Source: an uncultured Prevotella sp. (GTDB taxonomy: Bacteria; Bacteroidota; Bacteroidia; Bacteroidales; Bacteroidaceae). Taken from it: a DNA stretch of 64,000 bases. The DNA lies in contig CAJOHJ010000004.1 in NCBI GenBank assembly GCA_905234265.1, positions 111,893-175,892 on the forward strand. The letters run 5' to 3'. Positions 25,757 to 35,362 of the stretch are shown here, piece by piece (position 1 is the stretch's first letter; each line of letters opens with the position of its first letter). The notes beneath the pieces are model-generated. The model saw nothing but the letters and a program-made list of their open reading frames with translations, was not told the DNA's origin and made no database searches. A program made the translations under genes and the position numbers.

Positions 25757-27811
25757 ATGTTAAAGCTCCGCCACATTCTACCATTAGCCCTGCTGATGCT
25801 GTGTGCATGCAGCAAGGAGGAGACTACTGCCAATGCAGACTATCAGCAGGCCGACTCGCTGATACATGACGCATACAAGATGAAGGACTATCCACTGCTC
25901 ATACAGTATGCCGACACCTACGAGCAGATGGGAGTGCTTTCCGACGTGGAAGCAAACTACTGGCGCGGCTACGCCTGCTCGCGAATGAAGCAGATGAGAA
26001 GGGCAGAGATTTTCTGGAAGGCGGCAGTGGCAAGCGACGTACGCACGGACGTCACAAAGAAATACTACGCCAAGTCGGCTAACAGACTGTCGAACCTGCT
26101 GCTGCTGAAAGGCGACTACGACGGCACGCTGCGCGTGGCACTGCCGGCAATAGACAAGCTCGGAGCCATCGGAGGCGACTCCATAGGCGACTTCGCAAAC
26201 CTGCTGACGACGGTGGCATGCTGCCAGCTGAACCTGAACATGACACAGGAGGCGGAGGCTAACTTCAACCGCTCGTTCGTAGACTATCAGGTGATGATAC
26301 AGCGACACTACGGCGACAACTACTACAAGAGCGCGGCCGTGAGCCTCATCACCACCACGACAAGCTATCTGGCTAAGAAAAACTTCGACATGGCCTACCA
26401 GTGGACGGAGCGCTTCGCGTCGCTGCTTACAAGATACCGCGAGAGGGGCGACATCGACTCGGTGTTCCTCGACAAGGAAATAGCACGCCTCTACATCTAC
26501 AAGGCCACGGCACTGCAAGGCATGGACAGCATCGACAAGGCCACACATGCCTACAAGGAAGCCATGGCAACCAACTATGCCAAGACCGGCGACGGAAAGA
26601 TAGAGGCTTGCGAATATCTGATGGCGGCAAACCGCTGGCAGGAAGCTGCCAAGAACTATGAGCTGCTGGACGCACAGATGGCACAGTATAACATGGAACT
26701 GTCGCTTGACAACCTCATGCTGTACCTGCTGCCGAAGTTCAGGGCCAACGCCGGCGCACACCGCAACGACTCCTCGATAGCCGTGGCAATGAAAATCTGC
26801 AACGCTCTGGACAGTGCCGTCATCGAACAGAAGAAAAGCGACGTCGCTGAGCTGGCTACCATCTACGACACGCAGAAAAAGGAAGCCCAGATAGTGAAGC
26901 AGCGCATCGACATGACACGACAGCGGTTTATCTATACAGCCATTGCCCTTATTCTGGTAATCGCATTCTTCGGAATATACACCTTCCACAAGCGACGCGC
27001 ACAGCACCGGCTGGCTGTGGCACACTCGGAACTGGAACAGGCACACTCGCAGCTGCAGAAAGCGTACGACAAGCTGGAAACAACCACCAAGGCCAAGGAG
27101 CGCATTGAGAGCGAACTGCGAATTGCAAGAAACATACAGCTGTCGATAGTACCTAACGTGTTCCCACGCTACAAGGGACTGGACTTGTATGCAAGCATGA
27201 CGCCGGCACGCGAGGTGGGCGGCGACCTGTACGACTTCATTCTGCAGGACGACAGCCTCTACATCTGCGTCGGCGACGTCTCGGGAAAGGGAGTGCCTGC
27301 CGCACTCTTCATGGCACAGGCGGCACGCATGTTCCGCGCACTGGCCAAGGAGGGACTGCTGCCGGCAGACATAGCAACAAGGCTGAACGAAGAACTGACG
27401 GAAAACAACGACAACGGCATGTTCGTCACCATGTTCCTCGGACTCGTAGACCTGAAGACCGGCAGACTGCAGTTCTGCAACGCAGGACACAACCCTCCGG
27501 TGCTTGGCAACGATTTCATGAAGATGGAAGCCAACCAGCCGGTAGGACTATGGGCCGAGGCGGAATTCGTTGGCGAGGAGATAGAGTCGATAAAGAACAC
27601 GCCGATGTTCATATATACCGACGGCCTCAACGAGGCGGAGAACGTGGAACAGGAACAGTTCGGCGACGAACGCCTGCTGAAAATCCTTACAGACACTCAC
27701 TTCTACAACGCTCAGCAGGCCATCCAGCGCCTTGACATGGAAATCCAGAAACACCGCGCAGGCTGCGAGCCGAACGACGACCTCACCATGCTGTGCCTGA
27801 TGGTGAAGTAA
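25757..27811 (+). CDS. membrane-anchored SpoIIE/PP2C-type protein phosphatase with TPR-like sensor
   Basis: The product is 684 residues. Lipoprotein-type signal (LPLALLMLCAC; Cys near 19), then a helical TPR-like region of about 350 residues. One transmembrane segment lies near 392-412 (FIYTAIALILVIAFFGIYTF), followed by a coiled coil (ELEQAHSQLQKAYDKLETTTK). A SpoIIE domain follows from about 455 to the end, with EVGGDLYDF, GDVSGKGVPAALFMA, NAGHNPPVL, YTDGLNEAEN and DDLTMLC. These are the metal-binding and core motifs of RsbU-type phosphatases, which act on phosphorylated anti-sigma antagonists. No such partner is encoded nearby, so the target is unknown. It is probably co-transcribed with the subtilisin and could couple an outer signal to a cytoplasmic phosphatase. 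Confidence 0.88.
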   Translation: MLKLRHILPLALLMLCACSKEETTANADYQQADSLIHDAYKMKDYPLLIQYADTYEQMGVLSDVEANYWRGYACSRMKQMRRAEIFWKAAVASDVRTDVTKKYYAKSANRLSNLLLLKGDYDGTLRVALPAIDKLGAIGGDSIGDFANLLTTVACCQLNLNMTQEAEANFNRSFVDYQVMIQRHYGDNYYKSAAVSLITTTTSYLAKKNFDMAYQWTERFASLLTRYRERGDIDSVFLDKEIARLYIYKATALQGMDSIDKATHAYKEAMATNYAKTGDGKIEACEYLMAANRWQEAAKNYELLDAQMAQYNMELSLDNLMLYLLPKFRANAGAHRNDSSIAVAMKICNALDSAVIEQKKSDVAELATIYDTQKKEAQIVKQRIDMTRQRFIYTAIALILVIAFFGIYTFHKRRAQHRLAVAHSELEQAHSQLQKAYDKLETTTKAKERIESELRIARNIQLSIVPNVFPRYKGLDLYASMTPAREVGGDLYDFILQDDSLYICVGDVSGKGVPAALFMAQAARMFRALAKEGLLPADIATRLNEELTENNDNGMFVTMFLGLVDLKTGRLQFCNAGHNPPVLGNDFMKMEANQPVGLWAEAEFVGEEIESIKNTPMFIYTDGLNEAENVEQEQFGDERLLKILTDTHFYNAQQAIQRLDMEIQKHRAGCEPNDDLTMLCLMVK

Positions 27812-27869
27812 GCACAGGGCGCGGTGAAGACCGCGAGCATCGTGGAGAAACAAGAAAACACCAAAAACA

Positions 27870-27902
27870 GAGGCGCTATGACCATTGAAGTCATAGCGCC
27901 TC
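27870..27902 (+). terminator. terminator hairpin after the phosphatase gene
   Basis: A perfect stem GAGGCGCTATGAC / GTCATAGCGCCTC (13 bp) with a 7-nt loop is followed by TATATATTATAT. Confidence 0.8.
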
Positions 27903-27938
27903 TATATATTATATAAAATGTTCGCGCGCGTTAGGGCT

Positions 27939-27982
27939 GGCTATCAGCGTGCTGGGACAGGCTATCAGCGCGTTGTCCCAGC
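27939..27982. repeat. two 21-bp tandem repeats (GGCTATCAGCG...)
   Basis: Units start at 27939 and 27960 and share GGCTATCAGCG. The segment also folds: GCTGGGACA (27951-27959) pairs with TGTCCCAGC (27974-27982). A T/A-rich run follows in the minus direction. It may therefore serve as terminator for the DUF3332 gene. Confidence 0.7.
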
Positions 27983-28006
27983 CCTGTCAGCACACACGCC
28001 TACTGG

Positions 28007-28561
28007 TTAGCGTGCAGCATAAAGCACTTCCATGGCGGCAGCAGTCTTGGCAGCCTCTACACCCTGCGCGTCGAGAGTGAATGCCTGCTCCTGGCCGTTG
28101 ACAACGGCGATGACGCTCTTGCCGTCGGTGGCATAGCGGAACAGCTTGCGTGTCTCGCCGTTCTGAGTGATAGACCAGCTGTCGTCGGCAGCCTCGTGGT
28201 GCAACAGAGTGACATTGCCGTCAGGGGCAGTAACCTCATAGCCGTCCTTGAGAGTCTTGACAGCATAGATGTGGCCGTCTTCGCCCATCACCTTCTGCGT
28301 CTTGCCGATGTTGGAAGCAACAGGGTTGCTGCCACTCCAGAACTCGATGGTGTTCAGAACTACAGAGTCGATGAACAGAGTGATGCTGCCGACGATAGGC
28401 ATAAGGATGAAGCCTACGATGGCGTTTACAAACTTACTGCTCGTCATGTTGCACTGCCACTTCGCATACTTGTTGAAAAGGCTGAACGAACCAATGCAAC
28501 TGCTGTACATAAAGCTGGCTGCCAGCAGGCAGACGGCTACTTTCAGGTTGATTTTCTTCAT
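28007..28561 (-). CDS. DUF3332 family lipoprotein
   Basis: The product is 184 residues. Lipoprotein signal with Cys in MYSSCIGSF, then a hydrophobic stretch (FVNAIVGFILMPIVGSITLFIDSVVLNTIEFWSG, split as FVNAIVGFILMPIVG and SITLFIDSVVLNTIEFWSG) characteristic of DUF3332. A soluble beta-rich part follows (GHIYAVKTLKDGYEVTAPDG). The function of the family is unknown. It is monocistronic, divergent from metH, with its own -7 element at 28652-28659. Confidence 0.8.
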   Translation of the reverse strand: MKKINLKVAVCLLAASFMYSSCIGSFSLFNKYAKWQCNMTSSKFVNAIVGFILMPIVGSITLFIDSVVLNTIEFWSGSNPVASNIGKTQKVMGEDGHIYAVKTLKDGYEVTAPDGNVTLLHHEAADDSWSITQNGETRKLFRYATDGKSVIAVVNGQEQAFTLDAQGVEAAKTAAAMEVLYAAR

Positions 28562-28571
28562 AAAAATTTTA

Positions 28572-28634
28572 AATGTTAAACGGTAAACTATAATGTTAAA
28601 CTATAAATTCTTTAATGTTAAACGGTAAAATAAA
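28572..28634. repeat. three tandem repeats of 20-22 bp (AATGTTAAACGGTAAA)
   Basis: AATGTTAAAC starts at 28572, 28592 and 28614. The first and third copies match over 16 bases and are 42 bp apart. They lie in the leader of the DUF3332 gene. Confidence 0.75.
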
Positions 28635-28651
28635 AACGGTGTATGTGAACA

Positions 28652-28685
28652 CAAAAATACCACAATCGCGGTAATTTGTTTCAAA
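28652..28685 (-). promoter_or_regulatory. Bacteroidetes promoter for the DUF3332 gene
   Basis: TATTTTTG -7 (minus, 28652-28659) and TTTG -33 (28682-28685) are separated by 22 bp. The leader is about 85 nt and contains the tandem repeat. Confidence 0.6.
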
Positions 28686-28732
28686 TTAGTACTTTTTTTT
28701 ACGTGAAATTAACAAATTTCTCAAGATTTGTG

Positions 28733-28740
28733 TAATTTCG
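28733..28740 (+). promoter_or_regulatory. possible -7 element of metH-metF
   Basis: TAATTTCG matches TAnnTTTG at seven of eight positions and lies 7 bp before the ATG, which would give an almost leaderless mRNA. No -33 TTG at standard spacing was found. No cobalamin or SAM riboswitch was recognised in the 160 bp upstream. Confidence 0.35.
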
Positions 28741-28747
28741 CGCCCAA

Positions 28748-31700
28748 ATGAAACAACAGGAAAGCATTACGGCACCGCAGGAACACAACACAACACCGCA
28801 GGAAAGCATTACGGCACCGCAGGATCGTATTCTGATACTCGACGGAGCAATGGGCACGCGCATCCAGGCAATGGCCCTGGACGCCGCCGACTTCCATCGC
28901 GGCGAATTCTCCGAATGGCCGGTGTCGCTCGTAGGCAACAACGACGTGCTGTGCCTGACGGCTGCCGACGCCATTGCCGACATCCACCGCCGCTACATCG
29001 CTGCCGGTGCCGACATCATCAGCACGAACACTTTCTCTGCCAACCGCATCAGCCAGCATGAGTATGGCTGCGAGGAATATGCACGACAGATGGCATTCCG
29101 CGGCGCACAGATAGCGCGCAGCGTGGCCGACGAATGCCGCGACCGCAAGATTTTCGTCGCCGGGTCAATGGGTCCCACGTCCAAGTCGCTGTCGCTGGCC
29201 TCCGACATGGCCGAACCGTCGCTGCGCACCGTCACTTTCGACCAGATGGCAGCAGCCTACGGCGAGCAGGCACAGGCATTAGTGGAGGGCGGTGCTGACC
29301 TGCTGCTCTTGGAGACTTGCTTCGACGCTCTGAACACCAAGGCAGCACTCTATGCCATCGAGCTGCTGAACGAACGCATGGGCCGTGTGCTGCCAGTGAT
29401 GGTGTCGGCCACGATCAACGACCGCAGCGGACGCACACTGACAGGCCAGACGCTGGAAGCCTTCTACATAAGCGTGTCACACTATCCGCTGTTCAGCTTC
29501 GGACTGAACTGCTCGTTCGGAGTCACCGAGCTGCAGCCATTCATTGAGCGGCTGGCGGCAATAGTACCCACGAATATCAGCATACATCCCAATGCCGGAC
29601 TGCCCAACGAAATGGGCGAGTACGAGGAACTGCCGGAATTCACCGCGAGCCACTTGCAGAAGATGGCGCGTGCCGGACTGATAAACATCGCCGGCGGCTG
29701 CTGCGGCACCGACGAGCAGCATATCCGCGCCATCAGCGAAGCCCTGAAAGGCATTCCGCCGCGCAAGGTCCCCAATGGCGACAACCGCCTGTGGGCGTCA
29801 GGCCTTGAGCCGCTTCTCATCGACCGTAAGACGCAGAACTTCATAAATGTCGGCGAACGCACCAACGTTGCCGGCTCCCGGAAGTTTGCCCGCCTCATAG
29901 CCTCCAAGGCCTACGAAGAGGCGATGACCGTTGCCCGCCAGCAGATAGAGGGTGGCGCCACGGTCATCGACATCAACATGGACGACGCCATGCTTGACAG
30001 CCGCCAGGAAATGCAGGCGTTCACCCGCTACATTGCCAACGACCCTTCCGTAGCCCGTTCGGTGCTTATGATCGACTCTTCCAACTGGGAGACCGTCGTC
30101 GAAGGCCTAAAGAACGCACAGGGCAAGTGCATCGTCAACTCTATCTCGCTGAAGAACGGCGAAGCCGACTTCCTCAGCAAGGCCCGCGAGCTTCGCCGCT
30201 TAGGTGCCGCCGTGGTGGTGATGGCTTTCGACGAGGAGGGACAGGCCACCACCTACGAGCGCAAGACAGCCATTGCCCAGCGTGCCTACCGCCTGCTTAC
30301 GGGCATCGGCTTTCCGCCCCAGGACATCATTTTCGACGTCAACATACTGTCTGTAGGCACCGGCATCAGCGAACACGCCGCCTACGGCATCGATTTCATC
30401 CGTGCCGTCGAATGGATAAAGCACAACCTGCCGCATGCCAAGACCAGCGGCGGCGTCAGCAACCTTTCGTTTGCATTCCGCGGCAACAACACCGTCCGCG
30501 AGGCCATGCACTCCGTATTCCTCTACCACGCCATACGCGCCGGACTGGACATGGCCATCGTCAACCCGTCGATGCTGCAAGTCTACGACGACATCGAGCC
30601 TCGTCTGCTGCGTGCCGTCGAAGACGTGGTCCTCAACACCGACGACAAGGCCACCGAGCGGCTCATCGCCCTTGCCGCAGAGCTGCTGGAAGCCAAGGAC
30701 ACCGAAAAAGGCGGATGGCAGAAGACCGCTGCCGACTCCTGGCGCACGAAAAGCATCGAGGAGCGGCTGTCCTACGCCCTCAGCAAAGGCATCAGCGAAT
30801 ATCTTCCCACAGACATACCGGAGGCACTTGCAGCCTACGGCAACCGACCCGTCGACGTAATCGAGAAACCGCTCATGCAGGCCATGGAACACATTGGCCG
30901 GCTGTTCGGAGAAGGCAAGATGTTCCTGCCGCAAGTGGTGAAATCGGCCAAAGTGATGAAAGATGCCGTCGCCTTGCTGCAACCCTACATCGAGGCTGAC
31001 AGCAGCAGGCCCGACAGCCGTCCACTGGTGATTACCGCCACTGCCAACGGCGACGTGCATGACATCGGCAAGAACATCGTAGACATAGTGCTGGAGTGCA
31101 ACAGCTTCGACGTCCACGACTTGGGCGTAATGGTTTCCAACGACACCATCCTGGCCGCCGCCAAGGAGCTGAAGCCGATGCTGATAGGTGTCAGCGGCCT
31201 GATAACGCCATCGCTGAAGGAAATGGAAAACCTCTGCCGCCTGTTCCAGCAGCACGGCATGAAGATACCCATCAACGTCGGCGGAGCCACCACGTCAGCC
31301 ATCCACACAGCCGTCAAGCTGGCTCCGCTTTACGACGGCGGCGTCATCTACGGCGGCGATGCCTCGCAGACGTCGGTGCTTGCCAAGAAGCTGCAGATGG
31401 ACCCTGCCGGCACGCTGTCGCAGATAAAGGCCGAACAGCAGCAGCTGCGCGACCTCTATGAAGAACACCACACCGAGCTGACGCCATACAGCGAGGCCAA
31501 CAGCAAGGCCGAGCCGCTGCCTGCCGACCAGGACTTCCTAAGCATCGGCGAGCTGACGGCGCGCATACCAGACACGGAGATAAGCATCGCCGACGTGGCG
31601 CCGCTGATAGACTGGAGGATGTTCCTGCTGTTCTGGGGCTTCAAGGGTGAGACACTGCCGCAGCTGTTAGTGAACCCCGAGGCTGAGAAGATGCTCCGCG

Positions 31701-32320
31701 AGGGCAAGGAGTGGCTGCAGAACGCCATGGACGGCGGACTCCTGCGCCTGTCGGCGCTTGTCAGCTTCCGCGAGGCACTGCGCAGCGGCAACGACATCGT
31801 CACCGCCGACGGCCAGCGGCTTCCTATGCTGCGCAGTCAGAGCGCCACGGGACACTACCGCTCACTGGCCGACTTCTTCGACGAAGAGCAGCACCGCCCG
31901 CTTGGCATGTTCACCATCGTCAGCGACATTAAGGAAAAGCCTGCCGACGACAGCCAGCGGCTGATGGCCCATGCCATCTGCTCGCGACTGACGGAAGCCT
32001 GCGCCCAGTGGCTGCAGCAGCGGCTCTACGACAACCGCCGTGCCGTCCGCATGGCTTTCGGCTATGCCTCCTGCCCCGACCACTCGCTGAAGCGCATCGT
32101 CTTCGACAGCCTCCACGCCGAAGAACGCCTTGGCATCACCCTCACCGACCACTATTCCATACAGCCGTCGACAGCCATCTGCGGCATCTTCATCGCACAC
32201 TCACAGGCTGCCTACTTCTCCGTAGGGCGCATCGACCGCCAGCAGCTTGCCGACTACTGCCAGCGCCGCGGCATCAGCACCGACGAAGGCGAGCAGATGC
32301 TGTCGAAATTCCTGAAATAA
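28748..32320 (+). CDS. metH: cobalamin-dependent methionine synthase
   Basis: Transfers a methyl group from methyltetrahydrofolate to homocysteine through B12. The product is 1190 residues, full length with all four modules. The homocysteine domain spans about 25-335 (LDGAMGTR, zinc ligands in SFGLNCSFG and GGCCGTDEQH). The pterin domain spans about 350-620 (FINVGERTNVAGSRKF, INMDDAMLD). The cap and B12-binding domains span about 640-895, with lower-ligand motif DVHDIGKN near 769 and GVSGLITPS. The C-terminal SAM reactivation domain (from about 900) ends with QAAYFSVGRIDRQQLADYC. The first 24 residues are an extra, low-complexity extension made of three 7-residue units (QESITAP, QEHNTTP, QESITAP) from a 21-bp DNA repeat. 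Followed after 31 bp by metF. Confidence 0.97.
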   Translation: MKQQESITAPQEHNTTPQESITAPQDRILILDGAMGTRIQAMALDAADFHRGEFSEWPVSLVGNNDVLCLTAADAIADIHRRYIAAGADIISTNTFSANRISQHEYGCEEYARQMAFRGAQIARSVADECRDRKIFVAGSMGPTSKSLSLASDMAEPSLRTVTFDQMAAAYGEQAQALVEGGADLLLLETCFDALNTKAALYAIELLNERMGRVLPVMVSATINDRSGRTLTGQTLEAFYISVSHYPLFSFGLNCSFGVTELQPFIERLAAIVPTNISIHPNAGLPNEMGEYEELPEFTASHLQKMARAGLINIAGGCCGTDEQHIRAISEALKGIPPRKVPNGDNRLWASGLEPLLIDRKTQNFINVGERTNVAGSRKFARLIASKAYEEAMTVARQQIEGGATVIDINMDDAMLDSRQEMQAFTRYIANDPSVARSVLMIDSSNWETVVEGLKNAQGKCIVNSISLKNGEADFLSKARELRRLGAAVVVMAFDEEGQATTYERKTAIAQRAYRLLTGIGFPPQDIIFDVNILSVGTGISEHAAYGIDFIRAVEWIKHNLPHAKTSGGVSNLSFAFRGNNTVREAMHSVFLYHAIRAGLDMAIVNPSMLQVYDDIEPRLLRAVEDVVLNTDDKATERLIALAAELLEAKDTEKGGWQKTAADSWRTKSIEERLSYALSKGISEYLPTDIPEALAAYGNRPVDVIEKPLMQAMEHIGRLFGEGKMFLPQVVKSAKVMKDAVALLQPYIEADSSRPDSRPLVITATANGDVHDIGKNIVDIVLECNSFDVHDLGVMVSNDTILAAAKELKPMLIGVSGLITPSLKEMENLCRLFQQHGMKIPINVGGATTSAIHTAVKLAPLYDGGVIYGGDASQTSVLAKKLQMDPAGTLSQIKAEQQQLRDLYEEHHTELTPYSEANSKAEPLPADQDFLSIGELTARIPDTEISIADVAPLIDWRMFLLFWGFKGETLPQLLVNPEAEKMLREGKEWLQNAMDGGLLRLSALVSFREALRSGNDIVTADGQRLPMLRSQSATGHYRSLADFFDEEQHRPLGMFTIVSDIKEKPADDSQRLMAHAICSRLTEACAQWLQQRLYDNRRAVRMAFGYASCPDHSLKRIVFDSLHAEERLGITLTDHYSIQPSTAICGIFIAHSQAAYFSVGRIDRQQLADYCQRRGISTDEGEQMLSKFLK
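28757..28819. repeat. three 21-bp tandem repeats in the metH start
   Basis: Units at 28757-28777, 28778-28798 and 28799-28819; the first and third are identical (CAGGAAAGCATTACGGCACC...). Each unit encodes 7 residues, so the reading frame is kept. Confidence 0.9.
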
Positions 32321-32351
32321 CCCCTCACCGCCAATCTTCACCCATAAAGAC

Positions 32352-33311
32352 ATGAGCAAAGTAATAGACATCATCAACGAGAGCCGGAAGCCCTTTGCTT
32401 CCTTCGAGCTTGTGCCGCCCCTGAAGGGCAGCGACGTCAGCCGCCTCTACGACAGCATAGAACCGCTGATGCAGTTCAACCCGCCGTTCATCAACGTCAC
32501 CTGCCACCGCGACGAGGTGGAGTACGTCTCCAACGGCGACGGCACCTACAGCCGCTGGACCATTGCCAAGCGTCCCGGCACGGTGGCCATCGTGGCCGCC
32601 ATCATGCGCCGCTGGCCACAACTGGAGATAGTGCCTCACATCATCTGCGGCGGTGCCTCGCGCGCCAAGGTGGAGAGCGAGCTGCTCGACCTCAGCTTCC
32701 TGGGCATCCAGAACGTGGTGGCCCTGCGCGGCGACGCCATCCCCGGCCAGCGCTTCTTCATTGCCGAGGACGACGGCTTCGCACACACCGACCAGCTGGT
32801 GGCAATGATACATAACCTGAACAGCGGCAAATACCTTGACCCTACAGTGAAGAACGGCCTTGCCACCGACATCTGCGTCGGCGTGGCAGCATATCCCGAG
32901 AAGCACTTCGAGGCTGCCAACATGACCACCGACATAGGCTACCTGAAGCGAAAGGTGGATGCCGGAGCCGACTACATCGTCACGCAGATGTTCTTCGACA
33001 ACGACATGTTCTACCGCTTCCGCGACCGCTGCACTGCCGCCGGCATCATCGCGCCCATCATTCCCGGCCTGAAGCCTATGTCGACGAAACGGCAGACCGA
33101 CCTTCTGCCGCGCTCGTTCCACATAGACATCCCACAGCCGCTGGTGGATGCGATGACCACTGCCAAGACTGCCGACGACGCCTACCAGTGGGGCATCGAC
33201 TGGTGCATCAGCCAGAGCCGCGACCTGCTGCAGCACGGCGTGCCGGCCATACATTATTACACCATGGCACGCCCCGACAATGTCTGTCAGGTTGTTTCCT
33301 CGGTGTTCTGA
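32352..33311 (+). CDS. metF: 5,10-methylenetetrahydrofolate reductase
   Basis: FAD enzyme that makes the methyl donor used by MetH, encoded just upstream; the pair forms a methionine operon. The product is 319 residues, normal length. Landmarks are FASFELVPPLKGSDV near the N-terminus, FINVTCHRDEVEY, a PHIICGG block, NVVALRGDAIPGQ, ICVGVAAYPEKHFEA, KVDAGADYIVTQMFFDN and IIAPIIPGLKPM. These match the TIM-barrel MetF family throughout. Confidence 0.95.
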   Translation: MSKVIDIINESRKPFASFELVPPLKGSDVSRLYDSIEPLMQFNPPFINVTCHRDEVEYVSNGDGTYSRWTIAKRPGTVAIVAAIMRRWPQLEIVPHIICGGASRAKVESELLDLSFLGIQNVVALRGDAIPGQRFFIAEDDGFAHTDQLVAMIHNLNSGKYLDPTVKNGLATDICVGVAAYPEKHFEAANMTTDIGYLKRKVDAGADYIVTQMFFDNDMFYRFRDRCTAAGIIAPIIPGLKPMSTKRQTDLLPRSFHIDIPQPLVDAMTTAKTADDAYQWGIDWCISQSRDLLQHGVPAIHYYTMARPDNVCQVVSSVF

Positions 33312-33314
33312 TTT

Positions 33315-33377
33315 GGTGAGAGGTGAGAGGTAAGAGGTGAGTGGGGAGTGGTAAGAGGTGAGTAGTGAGAGGATAGG
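33315..33377. repeat. three 21-bp tandem repeats (GGTGAGnGGnGAGnGGTAAGA)
   Basis: Units begin at 33315, 33336 and 33357, 4 bp after the metF stop. They are built of degenerate GTGAGAG heptamers, but the 21-bp register is clear because TAAGAGGTGAG recurs every 21 bp. Confidence 0.8.
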
Positions 33378-33400
33378 GCGAAACTGAAAAGTTTATTAAA

Positions 33401-33435
33401 AAATAGCAGGGAAAGGAGTGCTTTCCCTGCTATTT
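33401..33435. terminator. perfect 15-bp hairpin after metF
   Basis: AAATAGCAGGGAAAG (33401-33415) pairs perfectly with CTTTCCCTGCTATTT (33421-33435). The T-run is better on the minus strand, so strand preference is unclear. Confidence 0.65.
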
Positions 33436-33437
33436 CC

Positions 33438-33470
33438 GTACCTTTGTCGGGTTAAACCCGACGAAGGTAC
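33438..33470. repeat. inverted repeat containing a -7-like motif
   Basis: GTACCTTTGTCGGGTT pairs with AACCCGACGAAGGTAC. The left arm contains TACCTTTG, a full TAnnTTTG match. TCACGCTCGGCAAAA follows, the complement of the TTGCCGAGCGTGA element seen at 11471. Confidence 0.7.
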
Positions 33471-33523
33471 TCACGCTCGGCAAAAAAAGAATAAAATTCT
33501 TTATTTTGCTCTCGTTTCAATCG

Positions 33524-33531
33524 TACCTTTG
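33524..33531 (+). promoter_or_regulatory. -7 element for gpmI
   Basis: TACCTTTG matches TAnnTTTG. TTTTG upstream is only 15 bp away. The leader of about 80 nt carries a hairpin, CAACTTTCGGAAGTTG (near 33571-33586). Confidence 0.5.
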
Positions 33532-33615
33532 CCGAGATTTATTCGGCAAAACAGGAAATAGTAAATAAATTCAACTTTCGGAAGTTGAGCTTGCGAAACT
33601 TAAATAAATAAACTA

Positions 33616-35136
33616 ATGGCAAAGAAAGCATTACTGATGATTCTCGACGGATGGGGAATCGGCCAACATGGCAAAGGCGACGTTATCTACAACACTCCAA
33701 CACCTTATCTTGACTATCTGACAGCCGTCAGCGCACACTCGCAGCTGCAGGCCAGCGGCGAAGACGTGGGACTGCCCGACGGACAGATGGGAAACTCAGA
33801 GGTAGGACACCTGAACATCGGTGCCGGCCGCATAGTCTATCAGGACCTGGTGAAAATCAACCGCGCCTGCCGCGACAACAGCATCGTTGAGAACGCGCAG
33901 GTGAAGGCTGCCTACACATACGCCAAGGAGCATGGCAAGAAGCTGCACCTGATGGGCCTCTGCTCCGACGGCGGCGTGCACTCAAGCCTCGACCACCTCT
34001 TCAAGCTCATCGAGGTGGGCAAGCACTACGGTCTGAAGAACCAGACCTTCGTGCACTGCTTCATGGACGGCCGCGACACCGACCCCAAGTCAGGCAAGGG
34101 TTTTATCCAACAGGTAAGCGACGTATGCGCCAAGAATGACGCCGCCATCGCCTCCATCGTGGGCCGCTTCTACGCCATGGACCGCGACAAGCGCTGGGAG
34201 CGCGTCCGCGAGGCCTACAACCTGATTGTCAAGGGTGAGGGCAAGCAGTCGGCCGACATGCTCCAGGCCATGCAGGAAAGCTACGACGAGGGCGTCACCG
34301 ACGAGTTCATAAAGCCAATCCACAACAGCAGCGTCAACGGCTGCATCGAGGAAGGCGACGCCGTCATCTTCATCAACTTCCGCAACGACCGCGCCAAGGA
34401 GCTTACCGTAGTGCTGACGCAGCAGGACATGGAGGCCGAAGGCATGAAGACGGTGCCGGGCCTGCAGTACTACTGCATGACTCCCTACGACGCATCCTTC
34501 CAGGGCGTCCACATCCTCTTCCCCAAGGAGAACGTTGAGGACACGCTGGGCGAATATCTCTCGCGCCAGGGCAAGAAGCAGCTGCACACCGCCGAGACTG
34601 AGAAATATGCCCACGTGACATTCTTCTTCAACGGAGGCCGCGAGCAGCCTTTCGACGGCGAGGACCGCATACTGGTGCCCAGCCCAAAGGTGGCTACCTA
34701 CGACTTGAAGCCCGAAATGTCGGCCTACGAGGTGAAGGACAAGCTGGTGGCTGCCATCAACGAGCAGAAGTACGACTTCATCGTCGTCAACTTCGCCAAC
34801 GGCGACATGGTTGGCCACACGGGTGTCTACAATGCCATCGCCAAGGCCGTGTGGGCCGTCGACCACTGCGTGCATGACGTCATAGAGGCCGCCAAGGCCA
34901 ACGACTACGAGGCCATCATCATTGCCGACCACGGCAATGCCGACAACGCCATCAATGCCGACGGAACGCCAAACACAGCGCACTCGCTGAACCCAGTGCC
35001 GTTCATCTACGTCACCAACAACAACTCGGCCACCGTCAAGGACGGCCGTCTGGCCGACGTGGCTCCGTCAATCCTGCACATCATGGGACTGGAGCAGCCG
35101 TCGGACATGACTGGCGAGTGCCTGATTAGCGACTAA
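33616..35136 (+). CDS. gpmI: 2,3-bisphosphoglycerate-independent phosphoglycerate mutase
   Basis: Interconverts 3- and 2-phosphoglycerate in glycolysis using two manganese ions. The product is 506 residues, typical length. Metal and catalytic blocks: [10 protein letters not shown] at the start, the catalytic Ser in [70 protein letters not shown] and ADHGNADN. It stands alone with its own promoter and terminator. Confidence 0.97.
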   Translation: MAKKALLMILDGWGIGQHGKGDVIYNTPTPYLDYLTAVSAHSQLQASGEDVGLPDGQMGNSEVGHLNIGAGRIVYQDLVKINRACRDNSIVENAQVKAAYTYAKEHGKKLHLMGLCSDGGVHSSLDHLFKLIEVGKHYGLKNQTFVHCFMDGRDTDPKSGKGFIQQVSDVCAKNDAAIASIVGRFYAMDRDKRWERVREAYNLIVKGEGKQSADMLQAMQESYDEGVTDEFIKPIHNSSVNGCIEEGDAVIFINFRNDRAKELTVVLTQQDMEAEGMKTVPGLQYYCMTPYDASFQGVHILFPKENVEDTLGEYLSRQGKKQLHTAETEKYAHVTFFFNGGREQPFDGEDRILVPSPKVATYDLKPEMSAYEVKDKLVAAINEQKYDFIVVNFANGDMVGHTGVYNAIAKAVWAVDHCVHDVIEAAKANDYEAIIIADHGNADNAINADGTPNTAHSLNPVPFIYVTNNNSATVKDGRLADVAPSILHIMGLEQPSDMTGECLISD

Positions 35137-35188
35137 GAAAGTAAAGATTTTTTACCGCCAGCAAGTGGCGACAGAAAATTCCCGAACA

Positions 35189-35232
35189 GACGGGAGACGA
35201 TGCTCTCTGACGCATCGCTCCCGTCATTTTTT
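35189..35232 (+). terminator. terminator of gpmI
   Basis: GACGGGAG.CGATGC (35189-35203) pairs with GCATCG.CTCCCGTC (35212-35225) around an 8-nt loop, followed by ATTTTTTG. Confidence 0.85.
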
Positions 35233-35362
35233 GTGTCCGCAACAATAAAATTGACAGATTTTTCTGCACAAAACGGAATATTTGTGCAGAAAAACAGCCA
35301 TCCCAACACTCCCGTTGATGATTTTTCAAGCGCACTGACGACAGCAAAAAGGCCACTCAGGA

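Noticed and set aside
25784..27490. A 568-residue open frame on the minus strand
   Set aside because: Antisense to the SpoIIE-type phosphatase gene, whose motifs are unmistakable.
28587..28747. Cobalamin or SAM riboswitch before metH
   Set aside because: The region is A/T rich with simple repeats and no recognisable B12-box or conserved riboswitch core. A covariance-model search would decide.
33401..33435. Clear plus-strand terminator for metF
   Set aside because: The stem is perfect but the T-run is better on the minus side, so it is listed without strand.
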